Assembly (NCBI GenBank): GCA_020055645.1
Contig: JAECZT010000009.1
Coordinates: 62,001-126,000 of the forward strand
Source of the DNA: Tomocerus qinae
Taxonomy: Eukaryota > Arthropoda > Collembola > Entomobryomorpha > Tomoceridae
Reading direction: 5' to 3'
Length of the DNA: 64,000 nucleotides
How positions within the stretch are numbered: the first letter of the stretch is position 1; the number at the start of each line of letters is the position of its first letter. The notes beneath the pieces are model-generated. The model ran no database searches and was not told the origin of the DNA. It saw only the letters and a list, made by a program, of their open reading frames with translations. The translations under genes and the position numbers were made by a program. Shown here piece by piece: positions 11,376 to 22,258 of the stretch.

Positions 11376-12023
11376 CTAAAGTAAAGTCCCAGACCTTTTT
11401 CTTTCAGCCACCCCAAAATAGAGTTGGGATCGATTTCAGACCAAATATTGCATTATACCATAAAGACAATGACAATCGATAAACTTTAGACCCTCTGCTA
11501 TTCAAACACACATTGAAATTAAAGTAAATCAAAAAATATTAGGTTTAGCCAAGATTTCAATATACCATACACATAATATTCATAACGCTATAAAACAATG
11601 TCCCCCACTTGGGGAGCCTAAATAAAAATATGGAGATTGATGACTCATATGACCTCTACTTTCTGACATATGACCCATCATGCCACCACTACTAGCTACA
11701 TAATTATAAATTATTGAAAAATACTATATGTAACTTTACTACTATATTCAAACCGCTCTAAAACAATTTAAGCTCTCCAAGTGGGGAACATTTTTTTAGA
11801 GCGTTATGAATGTTATGTGTATGTTATATTGAAATCTTGGCTAAACCTAATATTTTTTTGATTTACTTTAATTTCAATGTGTGTTTGAATAGCCGAGGGT
11901 CCCAATTTATCGATTGTCATTGTCTTTATGGTATAATGCAATAAAACGTGTGATTTGGTCTGAAATCGATCCCAACTCTACTTTGGGATGGCTGGAAGAA
12001 AAAGGTCTGGGACTTTACTTTAG
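11376..12023. mobile_element. Foldback element carrying a single 168-bp satellite monomer
   Basis: The two arms (about 11376-11610 and 11790-12023) are inverted copies, beginning CTAAAGTAAAGTCCCAGACC and ending in its complement. Between them lies one satellite monomer in minus orientation. Around the arm junctions the CCCC...GGGG satellite hairpin is present on both sides. The right arm is the same sequence that terminates the large satellite array at 57241-57420. No transposase frame is present, and no target-site duplication is certain. Confidence 0.8.
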
Positions 12024-12179
12024 TATCAATAACCAATTCCTGAGAAGTTGATTATATATATCACGAAATTCAAAAGGTCAGCTGAATTTTATTAAACCAA
12101 AATAATTTTATTTTTTTGGCTTAAATTGAAATTAATTTTCTCTGTTGAATCATAAAATTACCTGTTATTGTCACTCACT

Positions 12180-13045
12180 TAACTCAAACTGTAACGATGA
12201 ATGAACAAAAGAATGGGCCGGCCGGCTTACCATAGTTTGGTCCGGCCTTCGGCCGGCCAGTTATTACTCTCATTACATCATAGCTTACTCGGCCGGGAGC
12301 TTATTCTGAGGTGGTAGTAACTTTCGTTGTAGAACTATAGTACAGGAATAAATAAAAGGGAGTTGAAACAGGCTCTCTCCATGCATTAAATTCTGAAATG
12401 TGATTTTGCAAAAATTGGCAATTTAGTCTTAAATCCATGGTGACATGAAAAGTTTTCATAAAAACCAAAGGTCAGATTGGTGTCAACATTAAATAAACAA
12501 CCGATTCATGTCAGCTAGCCTCTCAGAATTTCCAACTCCCTATTATTTATTCCTGTACTATAATCGGTTGTAAAATATAAAGTGGTATTCTGAGAGAGGT
12601 TGGTTGCAAATGCTGGAAGCTTACAACAGGTCAAGAGTTGGTGTAACATTTGGTTGTAACTAATGCAATATCCATGGCGACAACGAATTTGCAACCAAAT
12701 TTGCAATCAAATTGTCAAAAAACCTCAGAATACCTGTTTATTTTTGGTTGCAAGGCCAGCATAACTTTTGGTTGTAACTTTAATCCTGCAACAAAAATAT
12801 GCGCGGATCTCCGAATAAGCTCCCCGGCCACGCCGGCCAGTAATGTAGCATCGTCGGCCGGTACATGTGGGCTTTCCGGCCGGCCAATATGGTACATTAG
12901 AAACCGCCGGCCGGCCATCAATGAAAACGCTTAAAACTTTGTAATATGAAAATACAAATAGTAGTCTTCGTCAGTCGGCCGGAAGGCGTCCGGCCACTAT
13001 TAACCAAAACGTACAGTGGCCGGCCGGTGCCGATCTCTGGTCGCT
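12180..13045. repeat. GGCCGG-rich inverted repeat region
   Basis: Clusters of GGCCGGCC occur at 12215-12300 and 12820-13030, in strong contrast to the AT-rich flanks. Segments between them form inverted pairs, for example ACTATAGTACAGGAATAAAT at about 12337 against its complement at about 12545. This is consistent with a foldback element; exact ends were not resolved. Short frames inside follow the repeat and are not supported as genes. Confidence 0.5.
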
Positions 13046-13071
13046 ACCGCTACTGCTTGAATAACTTTCAC

Positions 13072-13477
13072 GTTTACTAGTAGTTTAGTAGGAGTTTCTG
13101 ACGAATGTATAAATTACTCAGGAACCAAAAGAGATACCTACTATGTGTAAATTAGTAGCAGGTTCCGCAACTATCCTACATTTCAGTTTTGAAAATCTCA
13201 ATTTTCTACGATTCGTAAAACAGGAGTTCTGATTTTTCTACTAAAAAGTACAGGGAAAATCCACTTATTTTGAGTGGAATATAATGGTTTTTCTCTATAC
13301 TTTTTTAGTAGAAAAATCAGAACTCCTGTTTTACGAATCGTAGAAAATTGAGATTTTCAAAACTGAAATGTAGGATAGTTGCGGAACCTGCTACTAATTT
13401 ACACATAGTAGGTATCTCTTTTGGTTCCTGAGTAATTTATACATTCGTCAGAAACTCCTACTAAACTACTAGTAAAC
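13072..13477. mobile_element. Foldback MITE just upstream of the selenophosphate synthetase gene
   Basis: The arms of about 180 bp start GTTTACTAGTAGTTTAGTAG and end with its complement, with a ~40-bp loop. TTCA occurs on both sides, with one extra base on the left, so a 4-bp duplication is possible. The right end is 181 bp before the start codon at 13658, within the expected promoter or 5' untranslated region. Confidence 0.8.
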
Positions 13478-13657
13478 TTCAACCACTGGCCCACCAATCG
13501 AGAAACCGCGAAAAGGTCAATTGGATTGGAATTATTAGTAAATCACCGTTATTTCTTAAAATGTTTACATGATTCTACTGAAAGAATTATTTCCCTTGCA
13601 AACGTAGATTAGTCTTGTTAAAAAATTGGTATTTAAAAATTTTTCAGGTACCCTAAC

Positions 13658-16600
13658 ATGGCGGATTTGCTGAATGGCAAAACAAATGGGGATGGTGATT
13701 CATCTAAAATTGTACCTACAAAAAATGGGGACACTCCAAATGGACAGAATGGCTATGACACGCAGGCTACATCGTCCAGTTTTAATCCATCAGAGCATGG
13801 GCTAGACGTCAATTTCTCACTCACGTCATTCACCGAGTTAAAAGGATGAGGATGTAAACTCCCTCAAGATGCTCTTTTGAGCCTTCTCGAGGGATTTAAA
13901 CATGATTCACCTAATAGTAGCAGTTCCTCCATTAAAACGCCTTTAGTTGGTATGATTTTCAGTATACAGTCCACTAAATAATCTTAAGTTTGTAGTCTTA
14001 ACATTTAGTAGATATTTTATAAATACTTATAGTCAACAAAATATAATGCAAACATTTCTAAATCTGAGGCATTGTTTTTTAAAATAAAAAAATGTTGTGC
14101 AGGTATCGGTATGGATGCTTCAGTGACACCATTAAGTTATGATGGTCTAGTTTTGGTCCAAACAACTGATTTCTTTTATCCTTTAATTGAAGATCCATAC
14201 ATACAAGGTAAGTCACATTAGTAAAAATTAATTATTATTGAATATACATCATCATAGTATCATTATAATTAAATCTTTTAACATCCAGTTTTAATTCATT
14301 TTGAAATAAAGGTAAAATTGCTTGTGCTAATGTTTTGAGCGATTTGTATGCCATGGGCGTAACTAAGTGCGATAATATGCTAATGCTTCTGGGTGTGCCT
14401 TCTAAGATGACTGAAAAAGAACGAAAAGTTGTAATCCCACTACTGATGCAAGGATTTAAAGTATGAATTCTTTTATATTTGATATTTAAAAAATGTAGGC
14501 TTTTAAGCACAGGACTAAATCTTGGTTTTTAGCTCGCCTGATAAGGCAGCTTATAGATTCGCACAGTCCGTCCGTGCGTCCGTCCGTTTACATGATAACT
14601 TTTGAAGACATTGATGGATTTCAACTATACTTGGCCAAAATATTGCCTATGGACCTGTGACAAAGCCTATTGAAAATGAACCACATTGGTCCATAGGTTG
14701 CTGAGATGGCGCGCGCTCACTTTGTCTTCATTTTGATAGTCAAAATGAAAATGTGGCATTAAATGGACATTAAGAGTTCAATTGTGCTTCCTATGGATTG
14801 TTAGCAGGATCAGGGCCGCCCCGAGGCATGGGCAAGCAGGGCAGCCGCCCAGGGCGGCAAATGTTTGGGGGCGGCAAAATACTAACTATCCAAGCACGTA
14901 TCCAGAAGAGGGGCGCAGCGCCCCCCTAAATCTGAGAAAAAGAGAGCTTTTTTCCCAAAAAAGGTCAAAAATTGCAAATTTTTTTCGCGCTTGGCGCGAA
15001 TATGTCTTTTTTGATATTATTTTTGGTTGCGCCCCCCTTGACCAAATTTCTGGATACGTGCCTGTAAGTATCCATAACATTTACGCTGTTTTGAAGATGG
15101 AAGAATCACTGTATAATAAAAAATATTTATTCCTTCGCATGTATCCATGCCACTTGGACTTTTTGTTGCAATGCGCAAGCGCGTATGCATAACAATAAGC
15201 CCACCACGGGTTAAAATTATTTATCGAAATGGAGTCATTCATGCTGGGGGCTACTAATTTTAAATAATAAGATTGGCATCATATTCCAATCCATTCATCC
15301 TTGTCTTCCTTGTCCACAATTTGATAGTTATCGCAAATCCAAATCTTATCTCAAATCCGCAAAAGTCTTAGGTCATAGGGGGAAAAGTATAGTATGACAT
15401 AATGACATAACTCCATACGGACTTGTCAGTGCCATTGCATTGATAATTCAAGGGATTAAATATACTTATTGATTTTACCGGTTATAATTAATTACCAAAT
15501 CATTATTTGACACATTTCTACATTATAAATGGCATTAATAAAATGCGCTTTAAAATGTATCCCAAAGGCGGCATTTTTTATTTTGCCCGGGGTGACAAAG
15601 ACCCTAGGGGCGGCCCTGAGCAGGATAGTACAAAATATTAAATGCCGCTTCGTAGGATTTAATAATACAGTAAATAAAACCGGAAAATACCTATTATAGG
15701 ACGGAAATAAATCTATTTCGCATTTATATGCAAATTGATAGTCAAATTTACATTTTTCGAACTGCTTTTCATTATGATAGTCAATATTAACCGATTTTGA
15801 TTTTCTTTTGATTTTGATACTCAATATTAATCAACTTTGATTTTTTGTTCATTTTGATATTCAATATGGTCAATTTTGATTTTTTTGTTTATTTTAATAG
15901 TCAATATCAATCTATTTCGATTTTCTGTTGATTTTCAGTCATTATTAATCTATTTTGATTTTCCGTTGATTTTAATAGTCAATATTAATCTATTTTGATT
16001 TTATGCTGATTTTAATAGTCAATATTAATCCATTTTGATTTTCTGTTGATTTTAATAGTCAATATTAATCTATTTTGATTTTCTGTTGATTTTAATAGTC
16101 AATATTAATCTATTTTGATTTTCTGTTGATTTTAATAGTCAATATTAATCTATTTAAATCAAAATAGATTAATATTGAACTAATTTAAATAACAATTTAC
16201 TAATCAAAATAAATGTATCTATACTATATTATAATTTCCGGGAGTATGTATGTATGTGTGTGTGTGTGTGTGAGTCCACCCCTCATTTTACCCATGTTGA
16301 CATTTGTAGAAGCAGTAAAACTCTATGTTGACACTATTGGAAGCAGTAAAACCCTATGTTGACACTTTTGGAAGCAGTAAAACCCTATGTTGACACTTCT
16401 AGAAGCAGTAAAACCCTATGTTGACTTTTCTAGAAGCAGTAAAATTTCCGGGAGTATGTATGTATGTGTGTGTGTGTGTGTGTGTGTGTCCACCCCTCAT
16501 TTTACCCATGTTGACACTTTTGGAAGCAGTAAAACCCTATGTTGACACTTCTAGAAGCAGTAAAACCCTATGTTGACACTTTTGGAAGCAGTAAAACCCT

Positions 16601-19600
16601 ATGTTGACACTTCTAGAACCAGTAAAACCCTATGTTGACACTTTTGGAAGTAGTAAAACCCTATGTTGACACTTCTAGAAGCAGTAAAACCCTATGTTGA
16701 CACTTTTGGAAGCAGTAAACCCCTATGTTGACACTTCTAGAAGCAGTAAAACCCTATGTTGACACTTCTAGAAGCAGTAAAACCCTATGTTGACACTTTT
16801 GGAAGCAATAAAACCCTATGTTGACACTTCTAGAAGCAGTAAAACCTTATGTTGACACTTCTAGAAACAGTAAAACCCCATGTTGACACTTTTAGAAGCA
16901 GTGAAACCCTATGTTGACACTTCTAGAAGCAGTAAAACCCTATGTTGACACTTCTAGAAGCAGTGAAACCCTATGTTGACACTTCTAGAAGCAGTAAAAC
17001 CCTATGTTGACACTTCTAGAAGAATAAAACCTTATGTTGACACTTCTAGAAGCAGTAAAACCTTATGTTGACACTTCTAGAAGCAGTAAAACCCTATGTT
17101 GACGCTTCTAGAAGCAGTAAAACCCTATTTTGACACTTTTGGAAGCAATAAAACCCTATGTTGACACTTCTAGAAGCAGTAAAACCCTATGTTGACACTT
17201 CTAGAAACAGTAAAACGCCATGTTGACACTTCTAGAAGCAGTGAAACCCTATGTTGACACTTCTAGAAGCAGTAAAACCCTATGTTGACACTTCTAGAAG
17301 CAGTGAAACCCTATGTTGACACTTCTTAAAGCAGTAAAACCCTATGTTGACACTTCTAGAAGAATAAAACCCTATGTTGACACTTCTAGACGCAGTAAAA
17401 CCCTATGTTGACACTTCTAGAAGCAGTAAAACTGACACTTCTAATAGCAATAAATACCTATGTTGACACTTCTAATAGCAATAAATACCTATGTTGACAC
17501 TTCTAATAGCAATAAATACCTATGTTGACACTTCTAATAGCAATAAATACCTATGTTGACACTTCTAATAGCAATAAATACCTATGTTGACACTTCTAGA
17601 AGCCGTAAAACCATGATGTTGACACTTCTAGAAGCAGTAAAACCCTATATTGACACTTCTAATTGCAATAAATACCTATGTTGACACTTCTAATAGCAAT
17701 AAATACCTATGTTGTCACTTCTAGAAGCAGTAAAACCTTATGTTGACACTTCTAATAGAAATAGATACCTATGTTGACACTTCTAGAAGCAATAAAACTA
17801 TATGTTGACACTTCTAGAAGCAATAAAACTATATTTTGTCACTTCTAGAAACAGTAAAAAGAAAAAACCCTATGTTATGTTTATTGGGATGGACGGTGAG
17901 GTTAAGAATACATGTCGATGAGACAATTATGTTATTTTGGAAGGGACGGGGACGTGGAGGCTATACATGTCAGTGAAACAACTGTTATTTAGGGAAGGGG
18001 CGTTCATGTGGATGTTACATGTCGCTAAAAAGGTTGTTATATAGGAGGGGACTGGGATGGTGACTATATGTCCTTGAAACAATTGTTATTTGGGAAGGGG
18101 CGGGAGGAGGAGGCTACACGTCGGTGGGAAGTTGTTATTTGGGAAGGGGCGGGGAGGAGGAGGCTACACGTCGGTGGGAATTTGTTATTTGGGAAGGGGC
18201 GGGGAGGTATTTGGGAAGGGGTGGGGAGTGGAGTTTACATGTCGGTGAAAAAGTTGTTATTTGGGAGGAGGTGGGTGCGACATGTTGATGAAATAATTAT
18301 GTTATTTTGGAAGGAGCGGGGACTGGAGACTATACATGTTGTTGAAAAAATATATTATTTGGGTATAGTGGCGGGGAGGTGGAGACCACATGTCAATGAA
18401 ACAATTGTTATTTGGGAAGGGGCAAGGAGGAGTAGATTACATGTCGGTGAAAAAGTTGATGTTTGGGTAGTGGCGGGGAGATAGAGACTACATATCCTTG
18501 AAACAATTGTTATTTGGGTAGGGGCGGGGGGAGGAGGCTGTATGTCGATGAAAAAGTTGTTGTTTGGGAAGGGCCTGTGAGGTAGAAACTTCATTTCGGT
18601 GAAACAAATGTTATTTGGGATGGGGCAAAGAGTTCGAGGTTACGTGTCGGTGGAAAAGTTGTTATTTGAGAGGGGGAGATGGAGGTTACACGTCGACGAA
18701 ACAATTGTTATTTGGGAAGGGGCGGGGAGGGATGGTTGAGGTTACACGTTGGTGAAACAATTGTTATTTGGGAAAGGGGCGGGCAGGTGGAGGTTACATG
18801 TCGGTGAAAAAGTTGCTAATTGGGTGGGGGAGGTGGAGGTTACATGTCGGTGAAACAATTGTTATTTGGGAAGGGGAGGTGGAGGTTACATGTCGGTGAA
18901 AAAGTTGTTATTTGGGAGGGGGCGGGGTGCTGAAGACTTCATGTCGATGGAACAATTATGGTTTTTGGGAAGGGACGGGGAGGGGAGACTACTGAGTGGG
19001 TACGGATTGGCCGATGTTGTATAGGAAACTGTGGTATGAAATATCGGGGCACTTGAGCTTGGGATTATAGTCATATTTGAATTTTTAATTTTGCTTTATG
19101 TGAAACAGAGCCCTGTCGTACGACGGGCTAACCAGCTAGTTTCTACTATTGTTCTACCAAAAAATGTGTACACGGTCCCCTTTGATCAGGCGAGCTTCTG
19201 TTACGGCTTGCCGTAGGTTTTATTTGCACAATTATTTTTAGGATGCTGGAATAAGTGCTGGTACGGGTATAACGGGTGGACAAACTGTAATAAATCCTTG
19301 GCTGATTGTCGGTGGAATGGCTACAGCAGTATGTAGACAGATTGATGTGATAATGTTAGTAATTCAATCAGTTTTACTTTTCTTTCCATATATAATATTA
19401 ATCTCCTATGCCTTAGATTTTTGTTATCTTCAATTTTGGAAAAATTATTGTTGTAAATATTTAGGCCCAAAAATGCGGAAGTGGATGATGTTTTGGTGCT
19501 TACTAAACCTCTGGGTACCCAAGTTGCTGTTAATTTACATCAGTGGATGATTCAGAAGAACGAATCATGGGAAAAAGTAAAATCAATAGTTAGTAAAGAA

Positions 19601-20236
19601 GATACTATCCTAGCTTACAATAGAGCTATGGATTCTATGTCCAGACTTAACAGAATTGGTAACAACGATAATAATATATAAATATAAATAAATATAATTA
19701 TTAGGGTTGTAGTATTTTTACAAATTACGGTGTTCTTTCTTTTAATCAAACAGCCGCAGAACTGATGCACAAATATTCGGCTCACGCTGCTACCGATGTA
19801 ACCGGTTTTGGAATCCTTGGTCATGCACGTAATCTTGCCAAAACTCAGGATTCAAAAGTGTCATTTTCAATTGATTGTTTGCCGATTATTGAAAAAATGC
19901 AAGGCATCGCACAATTTACTGGAAAGTTCAAATTGATGCAAGGATTTTCTGCGGAAACATCAGGTAATAATTTAGCAAAACTAAAGCCTTTCTTTCATCT
20001 GCATTCGAATTCTTTAATTCAATTTGGCTCTATTATTTGGTTTATTTACAGGAGGACTTTTGATATGCATGACAAAATCTGCAGCGCTTCAATACATTAG
20101 TGATATTGAAAGTTTAGAAAATCACAAAGCTTGGATAATAGGAACTGTCGGATTAGGTAACCGTACGGCAGAAATTTGTTCCAACTGCTCTGTTATTGAA
20201 CACCCGGCTAAGTCAACTTTGGGACGGCTCTGGTAG
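13658..20236 (+). CDS. SEPHS2: Selenophosphate synthetase, selenocysteine-containing (SEPHS2/selD type)
   Basis: The enzyme makes selenophosphate from selenide and ATP, the selenium donor for selenocysteine synthesis. Exons read from the sequence: 13658-13949, 14103-14207, 14312-14460, 19242-19354, 19465-19658, 19754-19963, 20052-20236. All introns are GT-AG and phases join exactly, giving 415 residues, the usual length. Key motifs: ELKG-UGA-GCKLPQ at residues 60-69, with UGA at Sec64; [86 protein letters not shown] near the C-terminus. The N-terminal ~50 residues are polar and divergent, as in other SPS proteins. An acceptor-like TTTTTCAG lies 10 nt before the ATG. Intron 3 is 4,781 nt because of nested transposons; the others are 90-155 nt. 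Calling it SPS2 rests on the Sec codon, since arthropod SPS1 paralogues carry another residue there. Confidence 0.96.
13847..13849 (+). other. In-frame UGA read as selenocysteine (Sec64)
   Basis: The frame before it (FTELKG) and after it ([16 protein letters not shown]) is continuous and conserved in SPS proteins, where this position is Sec or Cys in catalytically competent enzymes. A termination here would leave a 63-residue peptide and strand six conserved exons. Confidence 0.95.
14811..15618. mobile_element. hAT-like element nested in the intron element, TSD AGCAGGAT
   Basis: The ends are CAGGGCCGCCCC and GGGGCGGCCCTG, a perfect 12-bp terminal inverted repeat. AGCAGGAT flanks both sides (14803-14810 and 15619-15626). 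Copy C of the host element (about 25570) shows the corresponding uninterrupted sequence TTGTTAGCGGGATAGTA. At 808 bp with no transposase frame it is non-autonomous. Confidence 0.92.
15770..16170. repeat. 40-bp tandem repeat (TATTTTGATTTTCTGTTGAT unit)
   Basis: The unit AATATTAATC-TATTTTGATT-TTCTGTTGAT-TTTAATAGTC repeats about ten times, the last four nearly identical. The same 40-bp repeat is present in copies B and C of the host element, so it is an intrinsic part of that element. Confidence 0.9.
16296..17870. repeat. 31-bp minisatellite in the Helitron (about 50 copies)
   Basis: The unit is CACTTCTAGAAGCAGTAAAA-CCCTATGTTGA. Early copies alternate with TTTTGGAAG variants, and a block at 17430-17590 uses TAATAGCAATAAATAC. 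The header with TTTCCGGGAGTATGTATG and (TG)n occurs twice (16231 and 16444), showing a local duplication of about 213 bp. Confidence 0.93.
17880..19005. repeat. G-rich ~50-bp minisatellite in the Helitron
   Basis: Degenerate units of about 50-57 bp contain TTGTTATTTGGGAAGGGGCG followed by GGGAGG..ACATGTCGGTGAAAAAG. Runs of three or more G recur several times per unit on the plus strand, which is also the sense strand of the SPS intron. The 138-residue open frame across it is a repeat artefact. Confidence 0.9.
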
Positions 20237-20376
20237 CAAATTCCTAAGTAGTCATCGTTCCTATTTCCTTTCCTTACAGTATTTTTTGCAGTCTAAGCTC
20301 ACAAAAGGTTTATTTACTTATAAAATTAGCATGTGTAATGTGTATATTAAATGCAATAATGCAAGACATTTATATT

Positions 20377-20463
20377 ATATAAAAGGCCCATTGTATGAAC
20401 ATTACGGTTAAAGGGCGTAAGCTTGGTCCGTTTTGGGATTTTTGTTAATGCGGTCTTTTATAT
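20377..20463 (+). promoter_or_regulatory. Candidate SECIS element in the SPS 3' untranslated region
   Basis: Starting 140 nt after the stop codon, the 5' arm ATATAAAAGGCCCATT (20377-20392) pairs with AATGCGGTCTTTTATAT (20447-20463), 16 pairs with one bulged C. The non-Watson-Crick quartet sites are ATGA (20395-20398) and GGAT (20436-20439). Eleven nt after ATGA comes AAA (20410-20412), at the spacing expected for the unpaired adenines of a SECIS apical loop. The helix between quartet and AAA contains two U-U mismatches plus CACGG-type pairing (ACGG/CCGT), so it is weaker than usual. Required in cis for Sec insertion in animals. Confidence 0.72.
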
Positions 20464-20484
20464 TAGAGTATATTGGAATTTTTG

Positions 20485-20490
20485 AATAAA
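20485..20490 (+). terminator. Poly(A) signal AATAAA of the SPS gene
   Basis: A canonical AATAAA lies 249 nt after the SPS stop and just past the SECIS candidate, in the 480-nt gap before the end of the convergent gene. Confidence 0.7.
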
Positions 20491-20717
20491 ATATTTTGTT
20501 ACTGATACAATATTGAATCGTCTGGTAAAGTTATTCTCTTACAATAGCGGAATTCTTATTTGCCCTAAGGTCACTGCAAAAATGCATTTTCTATTTTGCG
20601 TATGCATTTATATATCTGTGCATATCTATGTTAATCACGATAAATAAATATTAGCAATTAGAATTAGGAATATCAAAAGTTAATCAAATAATTTACTGAA
20701 CAGAAAGAATTACTTGG

Positions 20718-22258
20718 CTAATTATTTAACTCTTGATTATCATCTACATGGATATGGTGATAAAATATCTGATTTTTGAATGGTCCACACTTTGTAAAAA
20801 CATCGGACAAAGAGTTCATAGTCGTAATATCTGCGTCTGAATAGAGATAGGCCATGTTTAGAAACACGGTTCCTGTGACACATGCATCAAAACCTGATTC
20901 ATAACATAATGAATTCTCATCATCAATAATATTCATTTCTAAACCATCTTTCATATCAACTTCGTAAATTTTTGAAGTTTCGTTAAGAACAGGGCAAATA
21001 GTTTTTTTGCTCATAGATCCAAAATTAAAGTACAAATCATAGAGGCGATGACTTTTCAGCAACTTAGCCCACCCTGAATAACATAAAAAGAATTGTATTC
21101 AACTAAGTTAAACCAGGCACATATCCAAGGGGCATGGAGGCACATGGGCAGTGACCACTCAAAAAAGTATAAATGCAAGAAAAATAGATTGTTTAAAAAT
21201 TAAAACTGAATTTCTTCTATGTTTATTGACCCCTGGACAAGTGCGAAAATTACAGCTTGCTACCACCTCCGGTTAAACTTAAAGCTAATAAATTTTAAAG
21301 CATTCATTTTTTAGATTATCAAGTAAACGTAATGTAATGCAAGTAATGAAAACGTACCAGCTTTTTTTGAAGAATGTTTCATATTCCAAGCCATGAATTT
21401 TGTGTCATAGACTTGTGGCATTAAACAGTTAAGCTTTACTTGATATGAATCAAAGTCTTTAGGAAGAAGAGCGACCATATCTTTAAACAGCAATGGTAAT
21501 TTGATTTGTAAATTATGACCAACAACTGGTTTCTTAGTTTCCGAAATAACATCAAATAATTTTGAAATTCCACGTAGGCGATCAATAGCTTCTTTGGTTT
21601 CTTCTGGTCCGAAATATGAAATCATTTCAGGAAAGTAATGCTTATCGACAATGTATTGCTTTGTTTTGCTTTGATGACAAAGAAAATCAGGATATTTTTC
21701 TATGTAGAGTAACGCTTCATTTTTTCTTTCTTCGTTCATAAACGGAATTCCGTCATAAAGCATCTTGTTAAGGTCATACTTTTTCCATTGCATAAGGCCT
21801 AACCCTGGGCCAAAATAATTTACTCTGTGTTTTGCAGTATCGGAGACTCGTTTCATAGGATCTTCAAAAACAGGACAGAGTAGAGGTACATTAAAACATT
21901 GAACATCGTATACATCTTCCTTGGTGCTCAGTCTTTTCTTAAATAAGGCCAACCCCAATTCATAAACGTTGTAAATATGCTGACGCTCTTCCAAAGTTTT
22001 ATACCAGCTGGAACTGTTGGATATAATTTTTTTAAATACCTCACATATTGACTATGAACTATAAACTTTCTAAATTACTTTTTACAGAATGACCAAAAAT
22101 GTTTCTTACCTTAACAGCCAACTATCCAGTTTCTCTGATCGTGTTATCAAACCATTCATCTCAAGATTAATATCAATAGATACAAAATCAGAATCTTTTA
22201 TGCTGTCAAACAACTTCGGAAGAGTGGTTTGGAAATTATGTCGCAGTATTTCGGCCAT
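20718..22258 (-). CDS. PARN/PNLDC1-family protein lacking most catalytic residues
   Basis: Exons (minus strand): 22258-22110, 22013-21358, 21073-20718, phases joining exactly, 386 residues. The start is the ATG in GACATGGCC. Family signatures: N-terminal ILRHNFQTTLPKLFDSIKDS, then the ExoI region; DGIPFMNEE in the middle; VVGHN (residue 213 on); VYDTKFMA; YESGFDACVTG near residue 326. PARN/PNLDC1 proteins are DEDDh 3'-5' exonucleases that trim poly(A) or piRNA ends. Here the ExoI D-x-E reads DINLE (D29, N31, E33), the ExoII Asp (human D292) is K221, and the catalytic His (human H377) is Y326; only the last Asp (D331) is clearly kept. The protein is shorter than PARN (639) or PNLDC1, ending soon after the nuclease fold, with no R3H domain or membrane tail seen. 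Exon 2 has two acceptors 6 nt apart. Likely a pseudo-nuclease. Confidence 0.85.

Larger units (their letters stand above)
16218..19139 (+). mobile_element. Non-autonomous Helitron, 2.9 kb, with two internal minisatellites
   Basis: The 5' end is TCTATACTATATTATAA, a widespread animal Helitron start. The 3' end is CTGTCGTACGACGGGCTAACCAGC-CTAG type: a short palindrome (GTCGTACGAC) followed by CTAG. The bases flanking the ends are A and T, as expected for insertion between A and T without target duplication. The interior holds a TG microsatellite, a 31-bp array and a G-rich ~50-bp array and no helicase frame. Confidence 0.88.
14527..19221 (+). mobile_element. Interspersed element, copy A, filling SPS intron 3
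   Basis: The ends are TTTTAGCTCGCCTGA...AAGGC and ATCAGGCGAGCTTCTGTTACGGC...GTAGGTTTT, shared with copies B (24057-25063) and C (25291-26538). Shared inner parts are a GTCCGTCC-rich stretch, ATAACTTT..GACATTGATGG and a 40-bp tandem array. AGCTCGCCTGA is inverted near the two ends. Removing it leaves an intron of about 86 nt, with only 20 nt between the element and the exon 4 acceptor. It is itself split by a hAT-like element and a Helitron. Confidence 0.8.

Noticed and set aside
13658-13849. Short 63-residue protein ending at UGA
   Set aside because: The UGA is the SPS2 selenocysteine position and the conserved frame continues directly.
18068-18484. 138-residue open frame on the plus strand
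   Set aside because: It runs along the G-rich ~50-bp minisatellite; repeats and TEs fully explain it.
19481-19681. Separate small ORFs at 19317-19824 and 20024-20411
   Set aside because: They are exons of the SPS gene, or extend past its stop in other frames.
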